Positions 1 through 12,684 of a stretch of 64,000 bases of DNA are shown piece by piece. A program made the translations under genes and the position numbers. How positions within the stretch are numbered: the first letter of the stretch is position 1; each line of letters begins with the position of its first letter. The notes beneath the pieces are model-generated. The model ran no database searches, was not told the DNA's origin, and worked only from the letters and a program-made list of their open reading frames with translations. Source of the DNA: Lethocerus indicus (taxonomy: Eukaryota; Arthropoda; Insecta; Hemiptera; Belostomatidae); the NCBI GenBank assembly GCA_019843655.1, contig JACDQD010000125.1, positions 1 to 64,000 of the forward strand, in the 5' to 3' direction.

Positions 1-1640
1 GGCGCAAAATCGACCAAAAAGTGCTGCTTTAGGCGTAAAATAGGGCCCGTATGATTCCCCTACTATAATTGGGCACGCCTAACTATATTGGTTTTAAGGC
101 CTAAAATGGGGTTTTTAGGCCTGCAAATGGCGTTTTTTAGGCGCAAAATCGGCTCAAGAATTCGGTTTCTGACCCAAAATGCCGCTTTTAGGCAAATAGC
201 CCAAAATGACTTTAGGCCCAAAATGGGGTTTATGCTGAAATTGGCCCAAAACTGGGGTTTTTAGCCTAAAATGGGGTTTTTAGGCGCAAAAATCGACAAA
301 AATGCTGCTTTTAGGCGTAAAATAGGCCCAAAAATAAGGTTGTTAGGTAAAAATGGGGTTATAGGCAAAATTGGCCTAAATATGCAGTTTTTAGGCTAAA
401 AAATAGTCTTTTAGGTTCAAAAATGGGGTATTTAGATGTAAATATGCCTGAAAAAAAGTGCATTTTTAGCCCTAAACATGGGTTTTGAGCCAAAATCGAT
501 TAGAAATACGATGTTTAGGCCCAAAATGGGGTTTTGACGAAAAATCGGCCGAAATGCCGTTTTAGGCCCAAAATGGGGTTTCTAGTTCAAAATCGGCCCA
601 AAATGCGGTTTTTAGGCCCAAAAATAGGGTTTTAGGCGAAATATTGACTAAAAAATGTGGTTTTAAGACCCAAAATGGTTTTAGACGTAAATTCGGACCA
701 AAAGCAGTTTTAGTCCGAACAGTATGGTTTTTAGGCCCAAAAATAGGGTTTTATATGAAAAATTTGACTAAAAAATGTGGGTTTTAGCCAAAAAATGGGT
801 TTTTAGACCAAAATGGGTTTTTAGTAGTTAATTAGCTAAAATGCAATTTTAGCCCAAAAATGGGGTTTTGAGCTCAAAAAAATCGGACTAGAAATACGAT
901 TTTTAGGCCCAAAACGGGGTTTTAGCTCAAAATCAGCCCAAAATTGTGGTTTTAGGCCAAAAATCGGACTAAAAGCACGATAGGCCAAAATGGGGTTTTT
1001 AGGCGAAAAACGGTCGAGAATGCGGTTTTTAGGTTCAAAAATGATTTTTAGGCCCAAAAATGGGGTTTTTAGGCGAAAAATCGACAAAAATGCGGTTTTT
1101 AGCCCCAAAATGAGGTTTTAGGTCCGGAATGGGGTCTTTAGGCGAAAAATCGGCCCAAAAGTGCGGTTTTTAAGCAAAATAGGCCAAAATGGGGTTTTAA
1201 GCAAAATGGATTTTTAGTTGTAAAATTAGCCTAAAATGCGATTTAGGTCCAATGGGGTTTTAGCCCAAAAATCGGACTAAAAAGCAACTTTTAGGCCCAA
1301 AATGGGTTTAGCCCAAAAATCGGCTGAATGCGGGTTTTAGCCCAAAAATAGGGTTTTTAGGCGAAAATTGGACTAAAATGGTTTTTAGACAGAAAATGGG
1401 GTTTTAAGACCCAAAATGGGGTTTTAGATGTAAAAATTAGCCTAAACTAAATTTTTAGCCCCAAAAATTGGGTTTGAAGTCAAAAATCGGACTAGAAATA
1501 CGATTTTAGTCCAAAACAAGGTTTTAGGGCGAAAATCGGTCTAAAAAGGATTTCAGGCTCCAAGTAGGACTAAAATGTGCTTTTCAGACAAAAATTGGTT
1601 TTAGCACCAAAATTTGCCCTAAAAAATTAATTTCAACCAG
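1..1640. repeat. Divergent ~30-bp tandem array, GGCCCAAAA family, orientation A
   Basis: Loose tandem repetition of a unit built from TTTTTAGGCCCAAAAATG followed by CGGTT or GGGTT, with TCGGCCCAAAA variants. Units differ by many substitutions and small indels, so this is an old or fast-slipping array. The array is cut by the window's left edge. The same family, same orientation, returns at 54860-56090, 56985-57880, 61385-62775 and 63240-64000, and in the opposite orientation at 5516-7620. Open frames here are low-complexity by-products and no gene is seen. Confidence 0.85.
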
Positions 1641-4600
1641 CCACTTTCATGGGCAAGTGTAACTCACTTTGGGACACTTGTGGGTCGAATATGGATCGAT
1701 CTGAGAAAATTTTGAAAACCTAAATTTTCGATTTCCGCTCTCTTTTAGGGGCAAGTAACTCACTTTTGTACACTTGTGGGGTGGAATATGGACAAATCTG
1801 AGAAATTTTCGAAAACTCAAATTTTCGATTTTTTACTCTCCTTTTAGGGGCAAGTGTAACTCACTTTGTACACTTGTGGGTGGAATATGAAATCGATCTG
1901 AATTTTGAAAAATCAAATTTTCGATTTTTACCTTCCTTTTAGGGCAAGTGTAACTCACTTTGTACACTTGTGGGTGGAATATGGATCAATTCTGAGAATT
2001 TTGAAAAATCGAAAATTTTCGATTTTTAGCTCTCCTTTTAGGGGCAAGTGTAACTCACTTTGTACACTTGTGGTGAATATGGGCAAATTTGACGACATTT
2101 TTGAAAAATCGAAAATTTTCGATTTTTAGCTCTCCTTTAGGGGCAAGTGTAACTCACTTTGTACACTTGTGGGGAATATGGGCAAATTCTGACGACATTT
2201 TTTGAAAATCGAAAATTTTCGATTTTTAGCTCTCCTTTAGGGCAAGTGTAACTCACTTTTGTACACTTGTGGTGGAATAGGCAAATTCTGACGACATTTT
2301 TGAAAAATCGAAAATTTTCGATTTTTAGCTCTCCTTTTAGGAAGTGTAACTCACTTTTGCACTTGTGGTGTGAATATGGGCAAATTTGACGACATTTTGA
2401 AAATCGAAAATTTTCGATTTTTTAGCTCAGGGGGCAAGTGTAACTCACTTTGTACACTTGTGTGGTGGGAATATGGGCAAATTCTGACGACATTTTTGAA
2501 AAATCGAAAATTTTCGATTTTTAAGCTCTCTTCAGGAGACGCTGTAACTCACTTTTGTACACTCTGTGGTGGGAATATGGGCAAATTCTGACGATATTTT
2601 GAAAAATCGAAAATTTTTTGGATTTAAGCTCTCCTTTACAGGGGCAGTGTAACTCACTTTGTACACTTGTGGTGTGAATATGGGCAAATTCTGACGATTT
2701 TTGAAAAATCGAAAATTTTCGATTTTTAGCTCTCCTTTAGGGGCAAGTGTAACTCACTTTTGTACACTTGTGGTGGGAATATGGGCAAATTCTGACGACA
2801 TTTTTGAAAATCGAAAATTTTCGATTTTTAGCTTTCTCCTTTAAGGGGCAAGTGTAACTCACTTTTGTACACTTGTGGTGTGAATATGGGCAAATTCTGA
2901 CGATTTTTGAAAAATCGAAAATTTTCGATTTTTAGCTCCTTTTAGGGGCAAGTGTAACTCACTTTTGTACACTTGTGTGGTGTGAATATGGGCAAATTCT
3001 GACGACATTTTTGAAAAATCGAAAATTTTCGATTTTTTAGCTCTCCTTTTAGGGGCAAGTGTAACTCACTTTTGTACACTTGTGGTGTGAATATGGGCAA
3101 ATTCTGACGACATTTTTGAAAATCGAAAATTTTCGATTTTTTAGCTCTCCTTTTAGGGGCAAGTGTAACTCACTTTTGTACACTTGTGGTGTGAATATGG
3201 GCAAATTCTGACGACATTTTTGAAAATCGAAAATTTTCGATTTTTCAGCTCTCCTTTTAGGGGCAAGTGTAACTCATTTTTGTACACTTGTGGTGTGAAT
3301 ATGGGCAAATTCTGACGACATTTTTGAAAAATCGAAAATTTTCGATTTTTTAGCTCTCCTTTTAGGGGCAAGTGTAACTCACTTTTGTACACTTGTGGTG
3401 TGAATATGGGCAAATTCTGACGACATTTTTGAAAAATCGAAAATTTTCGATTTTTTAGCTCTCCTTTTAGGGGCAAGTGTAACTCACTTTTGTACACTTG
3501 TTGTGTGAATATGGGCAAATTCTGACGACATTTTTGAAAAATCGAAAATTTTCGATTTTTTAGCTCTCCTTTTAGGGGCAAGTGTAACTCACTTTTGTAC
3601 ACTTGTGGTGTGAATATGGGCAAATTCTGACGACATTTTGAAAAATAAAATTTCTTTTTAGCTCTAGGGGCAAGTTAACTCACTTTTGTACACTTGTGGT
3701 GTGAATATGGGCAAATTCTGACGACATTTTGAAAAATCGAAAATTTTGATTTTTAGCTCTCTTTGGGGGTGTAACTCATTTTGTACACTTGTGGTTGAAA
3801 TGGGCATTTTCGATTTTGAAAAATAAAATTTTCGATTTTTAGCTCTCCTTTAGGGGCAACTGTAACTCACTTTTGTACACTTGTGGTGTGAATATGGGCA
3901 AATTCTGACGACATTTTTGAAAAATCGAAAATTTTCGATTTTTTTAGCTCTCCTTTTAGGGGCAAGTGTAACTCACTTTTGTACACTTGTGGTGTGAATA
4001 TGGGCAAATTCTGACGACATTTTTGAAAAATCGAAAATTTTCGATTTTTAGCTCTCCTTTTAGGGGCAAGTGTAACTCACTTTTGTACACTTGTGGTGTG
4101 AATATGGGCAAATTCTGACGACATTTTTGAAAAATCGAAAATTTTCGATTTTTTAGCTCTCCTTTTAGGGGCAAGTGTAACTCACTTTTGTACACTTGTG
4201 GTGTGAATATGGGCAAATTCTGACGACATTTTTGAAAATCGAAAATTTTCGATTTTTAGCTCTCCTTTTAGGGGCAAGTGTAACTCACTTTTGTACATTG
4301 TGGTGTGAATATGGGCGAAAATTTTCGATTTTTAGCTCTCTTTTAGGGGCAAGTGTAACTCACTTTTGTACACTTGTGGTGAATATGGGCAAATTCTGAC
4401 GACATTTTGAAAAATCGAAAATTTTCGATTTTTAGCTCTCCTTTAGGGCAAGTCAACTCACTTTGTACACTGGTGTGAATATGGGCAAATTCTGACGACA
4501 TTTTGAAAATCGAAAATTTTCGATTTTTTAAAGGGGCAAGTGTAACTCACTTTTGTACACTTGTGGTGTGAATATGGGCAAATTCTGACGACATTTTCGA

Positions 4601-5515
4601 AAATTTTTCACAAAATTTTCGAATAAACTCATTTTGTACCTTTTAGGGGCAAGTGTAACTCACTTTTGTACACTGAATGTGGTGTGAATATGGGCAAATT
4701 CTGACGACATTTTTGAAAAATCGAAAATTTTCGATTTTTTAGCCTCCTTTAGGGGCAAGTGTAACTCACTTTTGTACACTTGTGGTGTGAATATGGCAAA
4801 TTCTGTGACGACATTTTGAAAAATCAAAATTTTCGATTTTTAGCTCTCCTTTTAGGGGCAAGTGTAACTCACTTTTGTACACTTGTGGTGTGAATATGGG
4901 CAAATTCTGACGACATTTTTGAAAAATCGAAAATTTTCGATTTTAGCTCTCCTTTAGGGCAAGTAACTCACTTTTGTACACTTGTGGTGTGAATATGGGC
5001 AAATTCTGACGATTTTTGAAAAATAAAATTTTCGATTTTAGCTCTCCTTTAAATGGGCAAATTTGACGATGATTTTTGAAAAATCAGCAACTCACTTTGT
5101 ACTTAATATGGGCCAATTTTATATATGGGCAAATTCTGACGACATTTTTGAAAAATCGAAAATTTTCGATTTTTTGGCTCTCACTTTGTGGGGCAGTAAA
5201 AATCGAAAATTGCGTCTCCTTTTAAAATTGTACTTGTACACTTGTGGTGTGAATATAGGCAAATCTGACGATATTTTTGAAAAATCATTTTGAAATCGAA
5301 AATTTTCGATTTTTAGCTCTCCTTTTAGGGGCAAGTGTAACTCACTTTTGAACTTGTGGTGGGAATATGGGCAAATATGGGCAAATTCTGACGACATTTT
5401 TGAAATTTTCGATTTTCGACGCATAAAACTTCAGGGGCAAGTGTAACTCACTTTGGGACCTTGTCGGTAGAGAATATGGGATCGACCTGAGAACAAAAAC
5501 CTAAATTTTCGATTC
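1641..5515. repeat. ~100-bp satellite array with two inverted repeats per unit
   Basis: Roughly 38 head-to-tail units of about 95-100 bp. Each unit has the segments GGGGCAAGTGTAACTCAC, TGTACACTTGTGGTGTGAAT, ATGGGCAAATTCTGACGACA, and a palindromic segment around AAAATCGAAAATTTTCGATT. CAAGTGTA and TACACTTG within a unit are also inverted copies of each other. Core units (about 2060-5000) are nearly identical, while units at both edges (1660-2040 and 5430-5515) share older variants such as GGATCGATCTGAGAA. Open frames of up to 156 codons cross several units but only repeat the unit translation, so they are not genes. Confidence 0.95.
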
Positions 5516-7620
5516 GTTTCACATTTTTGGGGAAAAACCGTTTTCGGGTGTTTGTCAAAATTGCCATTTTTGGGGCTAAAATCACATTTTGGGCCAATAA
5601 AACCGCCAAAATGCCATTTTTGGGCAATTTTGTTTCCAAAATGCATTTTGAATGTTTGGGTCTAAAAATGCTAAAATCACATTTTGGGTCTATTTTGCGT
5701 CACAAAATTTTGCGCCATGTTTTGGGGTCTAAAATGCCACTAAAATGCCATTTTTTGGGAATTTTTTGGGCGGGCCGATCTAAAAATGCCATTTTGTGCG
5801 TATAAAATGTCTTTTTTGGGGCTAAAATCTTTTGTGGTCTAAAATGTCAAAAAATGCAATTTTGCGTCCATTTTATGCTAAATGCCATTTTTGGAATAAT
5901 TTGCGTCCAAAATGCCATTTTTATTTTGGGCCTATTTCGGGTCTAAAATGCCTTTGCGTCCAAAAATGCTATTTTGGGGAAAAACAGCATTTTTGGGCCA
6001 ATTTTGCGTCTAAAATGCCATTTTTGGGGAAAAATGCATTTTGGGGCCACAAATTTTGCGTCCAAAATGCCATTTTGGGGCTAAAAATCACATTTTTGGG
6101 CCTATTTCGGTCTAAAATGTCATTTTTGCGTCTAAAATGGTAAAAAATGCTTTTTGCGTCTAAAAAATGCCATTTTGAGGAAAAACAGCATTTTTAGCCA
6201 ATTTGCGTTAGAATGCCATTTTGGGGCTAAAAATCACATTTTTGGGCCAATTTTGCGTCCAAAATGCCATTTTGGGGCTAAAAATCACATTTTAGCTAAA
6301 AATCATTTTTGGGCTAAAATCAATTTTATGGGCCTACGAATCTAAATATAAAAATTTGGGCTAAAATCACATTTTGGGCCTTTACGGGTATAAAATGTCA
6401 TTTTTGCGTCTAAAATGCCATTTTGACAAAATAGCATTTTCGGGCCAATAAAATGCTATTTTGGGGAAAAACATTTTGGGGCATTTCGCAAAAATGCCAT
6501 TTTCTAAAAATCATTTTGGATTTTGCGTCCAAAATGCCATTTTGGGCTGAAAATTCACATTTGTGGGCCTATTTTGGTCTAAAATGCATTTTGCGCCAAA
6601 ATGCCATTTTGGGCCATTTTTAAAAATTTTATGTCCAAAATGCCATTTTTGGCCATCGTCTAAAAAATTGCCATTTTGGGAAAACAGCATTTTGGGAATT
6701 TTCGTCCAAAATGCCATTTTTGGCTAAAAATCACATTTTGGGGCTAAAATGTCATTTTGCGTCTAAAATGTCATTTTTGGGTCTAAAAATGTCATTTTTT
6801 ATGTCTAAAATGCTATTTTTCTTCCAAAATGCCATTTTGTCTAAAATGTCTATTTTTGGGAAACAGCTTCTAAAATGCCATTTTGGGGAAAAACAATTTT
6901 TGTCCAAAATGCCATTTGGGGCTAAAACACATTTTGGGCCCATTTTCGGGCCATTTCTAAAAATGTCATTTTGTGTCTAAAATGCCATTTTTGGGGAAAA
7001 ACAGCATTTTGGGCTAATTTATGTCCAAAATGCCATTGTTGGGGCTAAAATCACATTTTAATAATTTAGTCCAAAATGCCATTTTGGGGCTAAAAATCAC
7101 ATTTTTGGGCCTATTTCGGGTCCAAAATGTCCAAAAACAAAAGCCATTTTTGGGGAAAAACAGCATTTTCGGCCAATTTTGTCGTTTGCAGCATAAAATA
7201 AATGCCATTTTTGGGGCTAAAAATCACATTTTTGGGACAATTTTGCGTCCAAAAATGCCATTTTTGGGGCTAAAAATCACATTTTTGGGCCTATTTCGGG
7301 TCTAAAAATGTCATTTTTGCGTCTAAAAATGCCATTTTGGGGACAAAACCGCATTTTCGGGCAATTTTGCTTCCAAAAATGCCATTTGGGGCTAAAATTC
7401 ACATTTGTGGGCCTATTTCGGGTCTAAAAATGCCAATTTCGGGTCTAAAAATGCCATTTTTGGGCCAATTTCAGGCCTAAAAATGTCATTCTTGGGGCTA
7501 AAAATCACATTTTTGATACGATTTTGAGTCCAAAAATGCCATTTTTGCGGAGAAACCCGAATTTTCGGGCCAATTTTGCGTCTAAAATTGCCATTTTTCG
7601 AGAAAGCCCGCATTTCTACC
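5516..7620. repeat. Divergent ~30-bp tandem array, GGCCCAAAA family, orientation B
   Basis: Tandem units such as GCCATTTTTGGGGCTAAAA, ATCACATTTTTGGGCCTATT and TTCGGGTCTAAAAATG. Reverse-complemented, they resemble the array at 1-1640, so the two arrays flank the ~100-bp satellite in opposite orientation. Several short open frames are visible on both strands but all are low-complexity repeat translations. Confidence 0.85.
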
Positions 7621-8840
7621 GAATTCCGAAACCGGTATTTCACACCTGCGATATTCCAACCCCTCGCAGACAACAAAACGGGTATAATTAGATTGATGCG
7701 GAGGAATCCGCAATTATTTAGTTGCCGACACGATATATACATAGTTTTTTTTTTGAGGGGTGGCCCAAGTGGAAGATTACACGGAAATGCGGGTGGCCGC
7801 CGATTGGAAAATTTTACGGAATTAACCCCCGTTAATGGACGACCCCACTTGGAATGTCCGGCCGCCGATTGGTCCAAGAGGCGGTGGAGGCGGCGTAAGG
7901 TTTTTTTTAAATTGACCTGTCCGTATCGTCAATCAACGTGTTGGTTTTGGTGGGGGCGGGGCGGGGTTGGGGTAGGAGTAGGAGGGGAGGGGGTCACCCG
8001 CAAAATTGATAATCGTGTCACGCGGGGTGAGGGGTGGGGGTGGGGGTCTCTCTTGTTTATGGGGGTGGGCGGTGGAGGCGGATTTGGAGGCGGAGGAGGC
8101 GGGAATAATTCAAGAGATGGACGAGAGGGGGGGGGGTGCGGACCGCCCCCCGCAAATTGAATATTGAGACCGAGAGAATTGTTGGGTCGGGGAAACGCCG
8201 CCGCCGCCCCCCTCGCCGCCCCCGCCGGGTATAATTCAGCCGTGTCGAGCCCCAATCATCTTGGGGCCGGCGTTAAAATTTAATCCGTAGGCGGGGGGGC
8301 CCCCTTGTTATGGACACTGGGGGCGTTGGGAGGGTTGGGTTAACAGAATTATAAAGCTTGAGGCCGCCGCCCCCCTCCCGCCCCCGGCCTCCGCGGAATT
8401 ATACTTTACGGCCCGGCGGCCGACCGCGGTCAAACTTTAACCGCGCGGCCCCTCGTAAAAACTGCAGCTTAGTTTCGGTTGTCGGGGGTGGGGGGGGTGT
8501 TACCCCGGGGCCTTTTTTACGGCCCACCGTCCCCCCCCCCGGACGGCCCAACAATTTTCTATATCTATTATTACACAGCCGGTTTTACGAGGGTGCCCCC
8601 CCCTCACCCCCCCTGGCGGGGGGGATATCAAAGTTGCGCCCCCCTCTGACTACTAAGCCCTATTAACGCTGTGACTTTCCGCCACGGTGGCGTAAGGCGC
8701 CGACAGGGCGCGCCACCTACCGGGCTATGGGTTGCCGATTTTGAATTTTCCCCGACAATTTTAGCCCGTCGCGGACGCAATAGCATATTATTCCGAAATT
8801 TCATATTTTACGCTCGCAATACAGTCGAATTTACCCCAAC
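7621..8840. other. GC-rich, strand-skewed non-coding segment
   Basis: An abrupt change from AT-rich repeat to GC-rich sequence. About 7940-8140 is G-rich on the plus strand with many runs of three or more G. About 8200-8240 and 8360-8640 are C-rich. An open frame at 7576-8160 and its complement are Gly/Arg- or Pro-rich with no recognisable domain, so I do not call a gene. The G runs could form G-quadruplex structures; that is an inference from composition. Confidence 0.6.
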
Positions 8841-8992
8841 TCCCGATCGTTTTTGCCGGACCGGTTTCGGCGGTTCGCCATCTTCAGTAGCGGTGTTAAT
8901 CACTTTGGAAACTTTTCGAGGCGTCCTCCTTGCACTGTCACTGTCACTTGTACTGTGGCGGGTGTCTGTGTGTCATGAGTTGTATGTATGTA

Positions 8993-8997
<5 letters not shown>

Positions 8998-9066
<69 letters not shown>
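8998..9066. repeat. (TA)n microsatellite
   Basis: An uninterrupted TA run of about 69 bp. Frames reading IYIYIY here are artefacts. Confidence 0.95.
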
Positions 9067-9069
<3 letters not shown>

Positions 9070-9175
9070 GCATATAACATATATAAACCAACTGGACTGT
9101 TAATCTATCTAATACTGTTGAACAAGAAAGTGGCATGAGACATGGTATGTTGAAGGATATATAAGACATATATCT

Positions 9176-9179
<4 letters not shown>

Positions 9180-9211
<32 letters not shown>
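9180..9211. repeat. (TA)n microsatellite
   Basis: A short TA run of about 32 bp between the two longer ones of the same foldback element. Confidence 0.9.
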
Positions 9212-9215
<4 letters not shown>

Positions 9216-9381
9216 GATAAGATATTTGAATTTTTTTTTACTGACAATCCAACATAGAGTTAAGCCGATTAACAAAATCCCACCCCCTCCCCCACCACAA
9301 CACAAATAAGACAAACATCCCCCAAAAACACGTACATCATACCTAAAAAGTAATCGTCCTATTTTGACTTTGAATTAATTT

Positions 9382-9528
<147 letters not shown>

Positions 9529-9897
9529 CCGATATTGTCGATTACTCTCCGCCCGCAACTTTTTCCGCGAATTTTAGATTCCCTCCCTCTCGAGGAACTC
9601 CTCGAGACCGAATATATATCTTAGCAAATTGTCGATCACTTTTATAGGTAAACCTATAAAACACGACAACCGACACAGTACAAGCGATACGGTGACAACG
9701 AGTGCCGAAAGTGACCGACACAGCGCCGCTACTGAAGACGGCGGACGGCCGAAACCGCAGTCTAGCAAAAGACCGAATCGGCGAGAGGGGATAGAAATAC
9801 GCGAAATCTACGGTATTTCAACCCTTCGCAAAACGGGTATTTTAAAACAGTAGGGTTCGTACCGCTAGGATTTTTATTAATATTTCTCAGTTTGAAA

Positions 9898-11113
9898 AGC
9901 TATTTCCGCATCAATATTCCTCTGAAACTCGAATTTCGAAAACGTTTTTAAGTGAGAATTGAGGAGTTAAACATTTTATAATAAGACCGGTTTCGGGTAG
10001 AATTCCGAGTTCAATTTTTTAGCGACAATTGTTCAGTTGAAACAGAATTTTTAGACGAGTTTTATTGAGAATTTCCTCGGGTTGAAACCTGTTATTTAGC
10101 GATGATTTGTATATTTTAAGTATATTTGTATATTTTGACCGGGCTATAAACCTGTATTTAATTCTCAAATCGCGCCAAAACCCGAGCAAAAACCTTAATT
10201 CTCCCGTAACTAGTCTAAAAACCTAAAGTAATTCAATCTAGCGAACAAATAATGGATTATTTTTATATATATTTATTTATTATATATATATATATATATA
10301 TATATAAACAATCTCCTGCCAATCCTCCTCTGATCTCCCTCTGCCCAAAGTGGAGGAGAAAAGGGGGAAAAAAAAAACAACCCCCGCTTAATTCGCTTAA
10401 TTTTAGACCGCATTTTTGGTTCGATTTTGTGTAAAGACGGTATTTTTGGGCCCAATTTGCGCTTGTTAACCGCGTTTTTAGGGCCGATATCGGGTCTAAA
10501 AAGCGCATTTTCGCACCCGGGATTGAGAGTTTAAAACCTTTTTTTTTACAAATTTTAGCGCGATTTGAAGTTTTCATAAAGGTTTGTACACGTGTTTTAA
10601 TGGAATTTCAGGGTGTAAAGCTGGTTTCTTACGACTATTTTTAGATAAACTGAAATCTAAAATCACGGTTTAAATAGGTTTTTAGACTAGTCTTAGCGAG
10701 AATTACTGAAACCGGATTTTAGGTAAGTTTAAGTGAGAATTGAGGAGTTAAAAATTTTATAATGAGACCGGTTTCGGGTAGAATTCCGAGTTCAATTTTT
10801 TAGCGACAATTGTTGAGTTGAAACAGGTTTTTTAGACGAGTTTCATTGAGAATTGCCTCGGGTTGAAACCTGTTATTTAGCGATATTTGTATATTTTAAG
10901 TATATTTGTATATTTTAACGGGGGGAAAACGGGCTATAAACCTGTATTTAATTCTCAAATCGCGCCAAAACCCGAGTGAAAAACCTTAATTCTCGCCGTA
11001 ACTAGTCTAAAAACCTAAAGTAATTCAATCTAGCGACCAAATAATGGATTACTTTTAAGTACGCGTAAAAGCTATTTCCGCATCGATATTCCTCTGAAAC
11101 TCATTTCAAAACT
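9898..11113. repeat. Split ~310-bp direct duplication
   Basis: Segment 9950-10258 (starting AAGTGAGAATTGAGGAGTTA) is repeated with about 90% or better identity at 10730-11055. A second short segment, AGCTATTTCCGCATC with following sequence, lies before the first copy (9898-9943) and after the second (11069-11113). That order suggests the remains of a larger tandem array of roughly 1.2 kb units. Between the copies lie an (AT)n run (10270-10305) and unique AT-rich DNA. It sits downstream of the FAM50 stop codon; no gene is seen. Confidence 0.8.
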
Positions 11114-11267
11114 TGCAACACAAATTGCACTTGTCCAAAAACCCTCGATTCTAACTAAAACTCTTCCAGAAACTCTCTTAAAACGGTATAAAAAACCCTC
11201 GTCCCAACTGGTTGGAAAGTAAAAATTTCGTTTACGAATAATGATGTTTAAAAATCAAAAAAAAACC

Positions 11268-11273
11268 TTTATT
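11268..11273 (-). promoter_or_regulatory. Candidate poly(A) signal of the FAM50 gene
   Basis: The minus strand reads AATAAA about 294 bp after the FAM50 stop codon, with no closer obvious signal on that strand. It is an inference from motif and position only. Confidence 0.45.
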
Positions 11274-11566
11274 ACATTTAAATATAAACCAATCGAAATA
11301 TCAAATTGATAACAAGAAATACCAAATAGGATTGGCATGAGAGGGGTGATTTTCGGAGTGAAATTTATTATATATATATTTGTTTGGGCGAAGTCGCTAA
11401 AAACCTTAAAACTATTCGTCGGATTAATTTTCGTCGGGGCGAAACGAAAACGGTTTCTAATTTGAAAATCGGCCATTTCCATGGTGCGTTTTTTTGAATA
11501 ATAGCAAAAAAACAAGAAAAGAAAATAAGAAGAAATTCGAAATAATAAATAAACCTTCGAGCGAAT

Positions 11567-11788
11567 TTAATTTTTACACTTGTCCCTTATCGTGTACTTC
11601 TCGTAGGACTTTGTCGGATCGAACGGTTGCCACCTGCTCGCCGGAAATATGTGCTTGTTCCGTTCGTACCAACTTCTCAGGAGGACTTTGCCGGCGTGCG
11701 ATTCCTCCTTCTCGATTGTGGCGTCGCTCAACAGCCTGACGTCGTCGTGTACGTCGAAAGTGAACAGAGGACCGCTCTTGCCGCGGGC
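11567..11788 (-). CDS. FAM50: FAM50 coding exon 6 (residues 267-339, stop)
   Basis: The acceptor CTTTCAG precedes codons for [16 protein letters not shown]. The exon continues through [18 protein letters not shown] and [15 protein letters not shown] to a TAA stop. This is the most conserved C-terminal block of the XAP5 domain. The exon enters in phase 0. Confidence 0.95.
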   Translation of the reverse strand, partial: ARGKSGPLFTFDVHDDVRLLSDATIEKEESHAGKVLLRSWYERNKHIFPASRWQPFDPTKSYEKYTIRDKCKN

Positions 11789-12303
11789 CTGAAAGAAAAG
11801 AAAAGAAAAGTTTAAAATACCTAATTTTTATGTAGACCCCCCGGTTTCGCGAGACCGGAAACCGGAAAAGAGGAAACCGGCGAGAGGAGACAGAAACGTC
11901 GCGAACCTACAACAGTCATTTAAAATACCTTTTTTTGTGGTCTCCGACGGGGTCGGAATACCGCTGATTTAGCTGTCTTTTTCGTCTTTTGTGCCGGATC
12001 GGATTCGGCCGCTCGCCATCTTCAGTAGCGGTACGATCGCCGGACAGCATGACGCAGTGACAGTGCGATGAGGATGCCAAAAAAAAAAACATCCAATGCG
12101 CCAAAAGTGACCAACACCGCTACTGAAGACGGCGGGCAGCCGAAACACCGGTCTAGCAAAAGACCAGCGTCGTCACATGGCGGCAATTTACCTTTTCATC
12201 GATTATTCTGTTCCGTTTTCGCCTGAAAGGTATTCCGACGCTTAGACAAACGGATTAACAAAATCCGAAGACAGACATAACGCCCCCAATTAACAATAAC
12301 AGA

Positions 12304-12359
<56 letters not shown>

Positions 12360-12634
12360 GACTGACATACTGACACAAACGCTACAGTACGTGTGAAAGT
12401 GACAGTGGAGTGCAGTGAGGATGCCCAAAAACATCCAAAGTGCTGACAGTGACTGACACAGGCTACTGAAGATGAAGCCGCTGAAACCGGTCTAGCAAAA
12501 GACCAGAGTCACTTCGCGGCAATTTACCTTTTCATCGATTATTTTGTTCCGCTAAAGGTATTTCAACGCTGACTGACATACTGACGGATTAACAAATGGA
12601 CAGAGGAACACACACACACAAAATATATATATAT

Positions 12635-12684
<50 letters not shown>

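Noticed and set aside
3153..4216. Open frames up to 156 codons on the minus strand
   Set aside because: They only translate the 100-bp satellite unit over and over; no start context and no codon bias.
7413..8255. Overlapping frames of 108-194 codons in the GC-rich region
   Set aside because: Gly/Arg/Pro low complexity on both strands, no domain, no splice or promoter logic.
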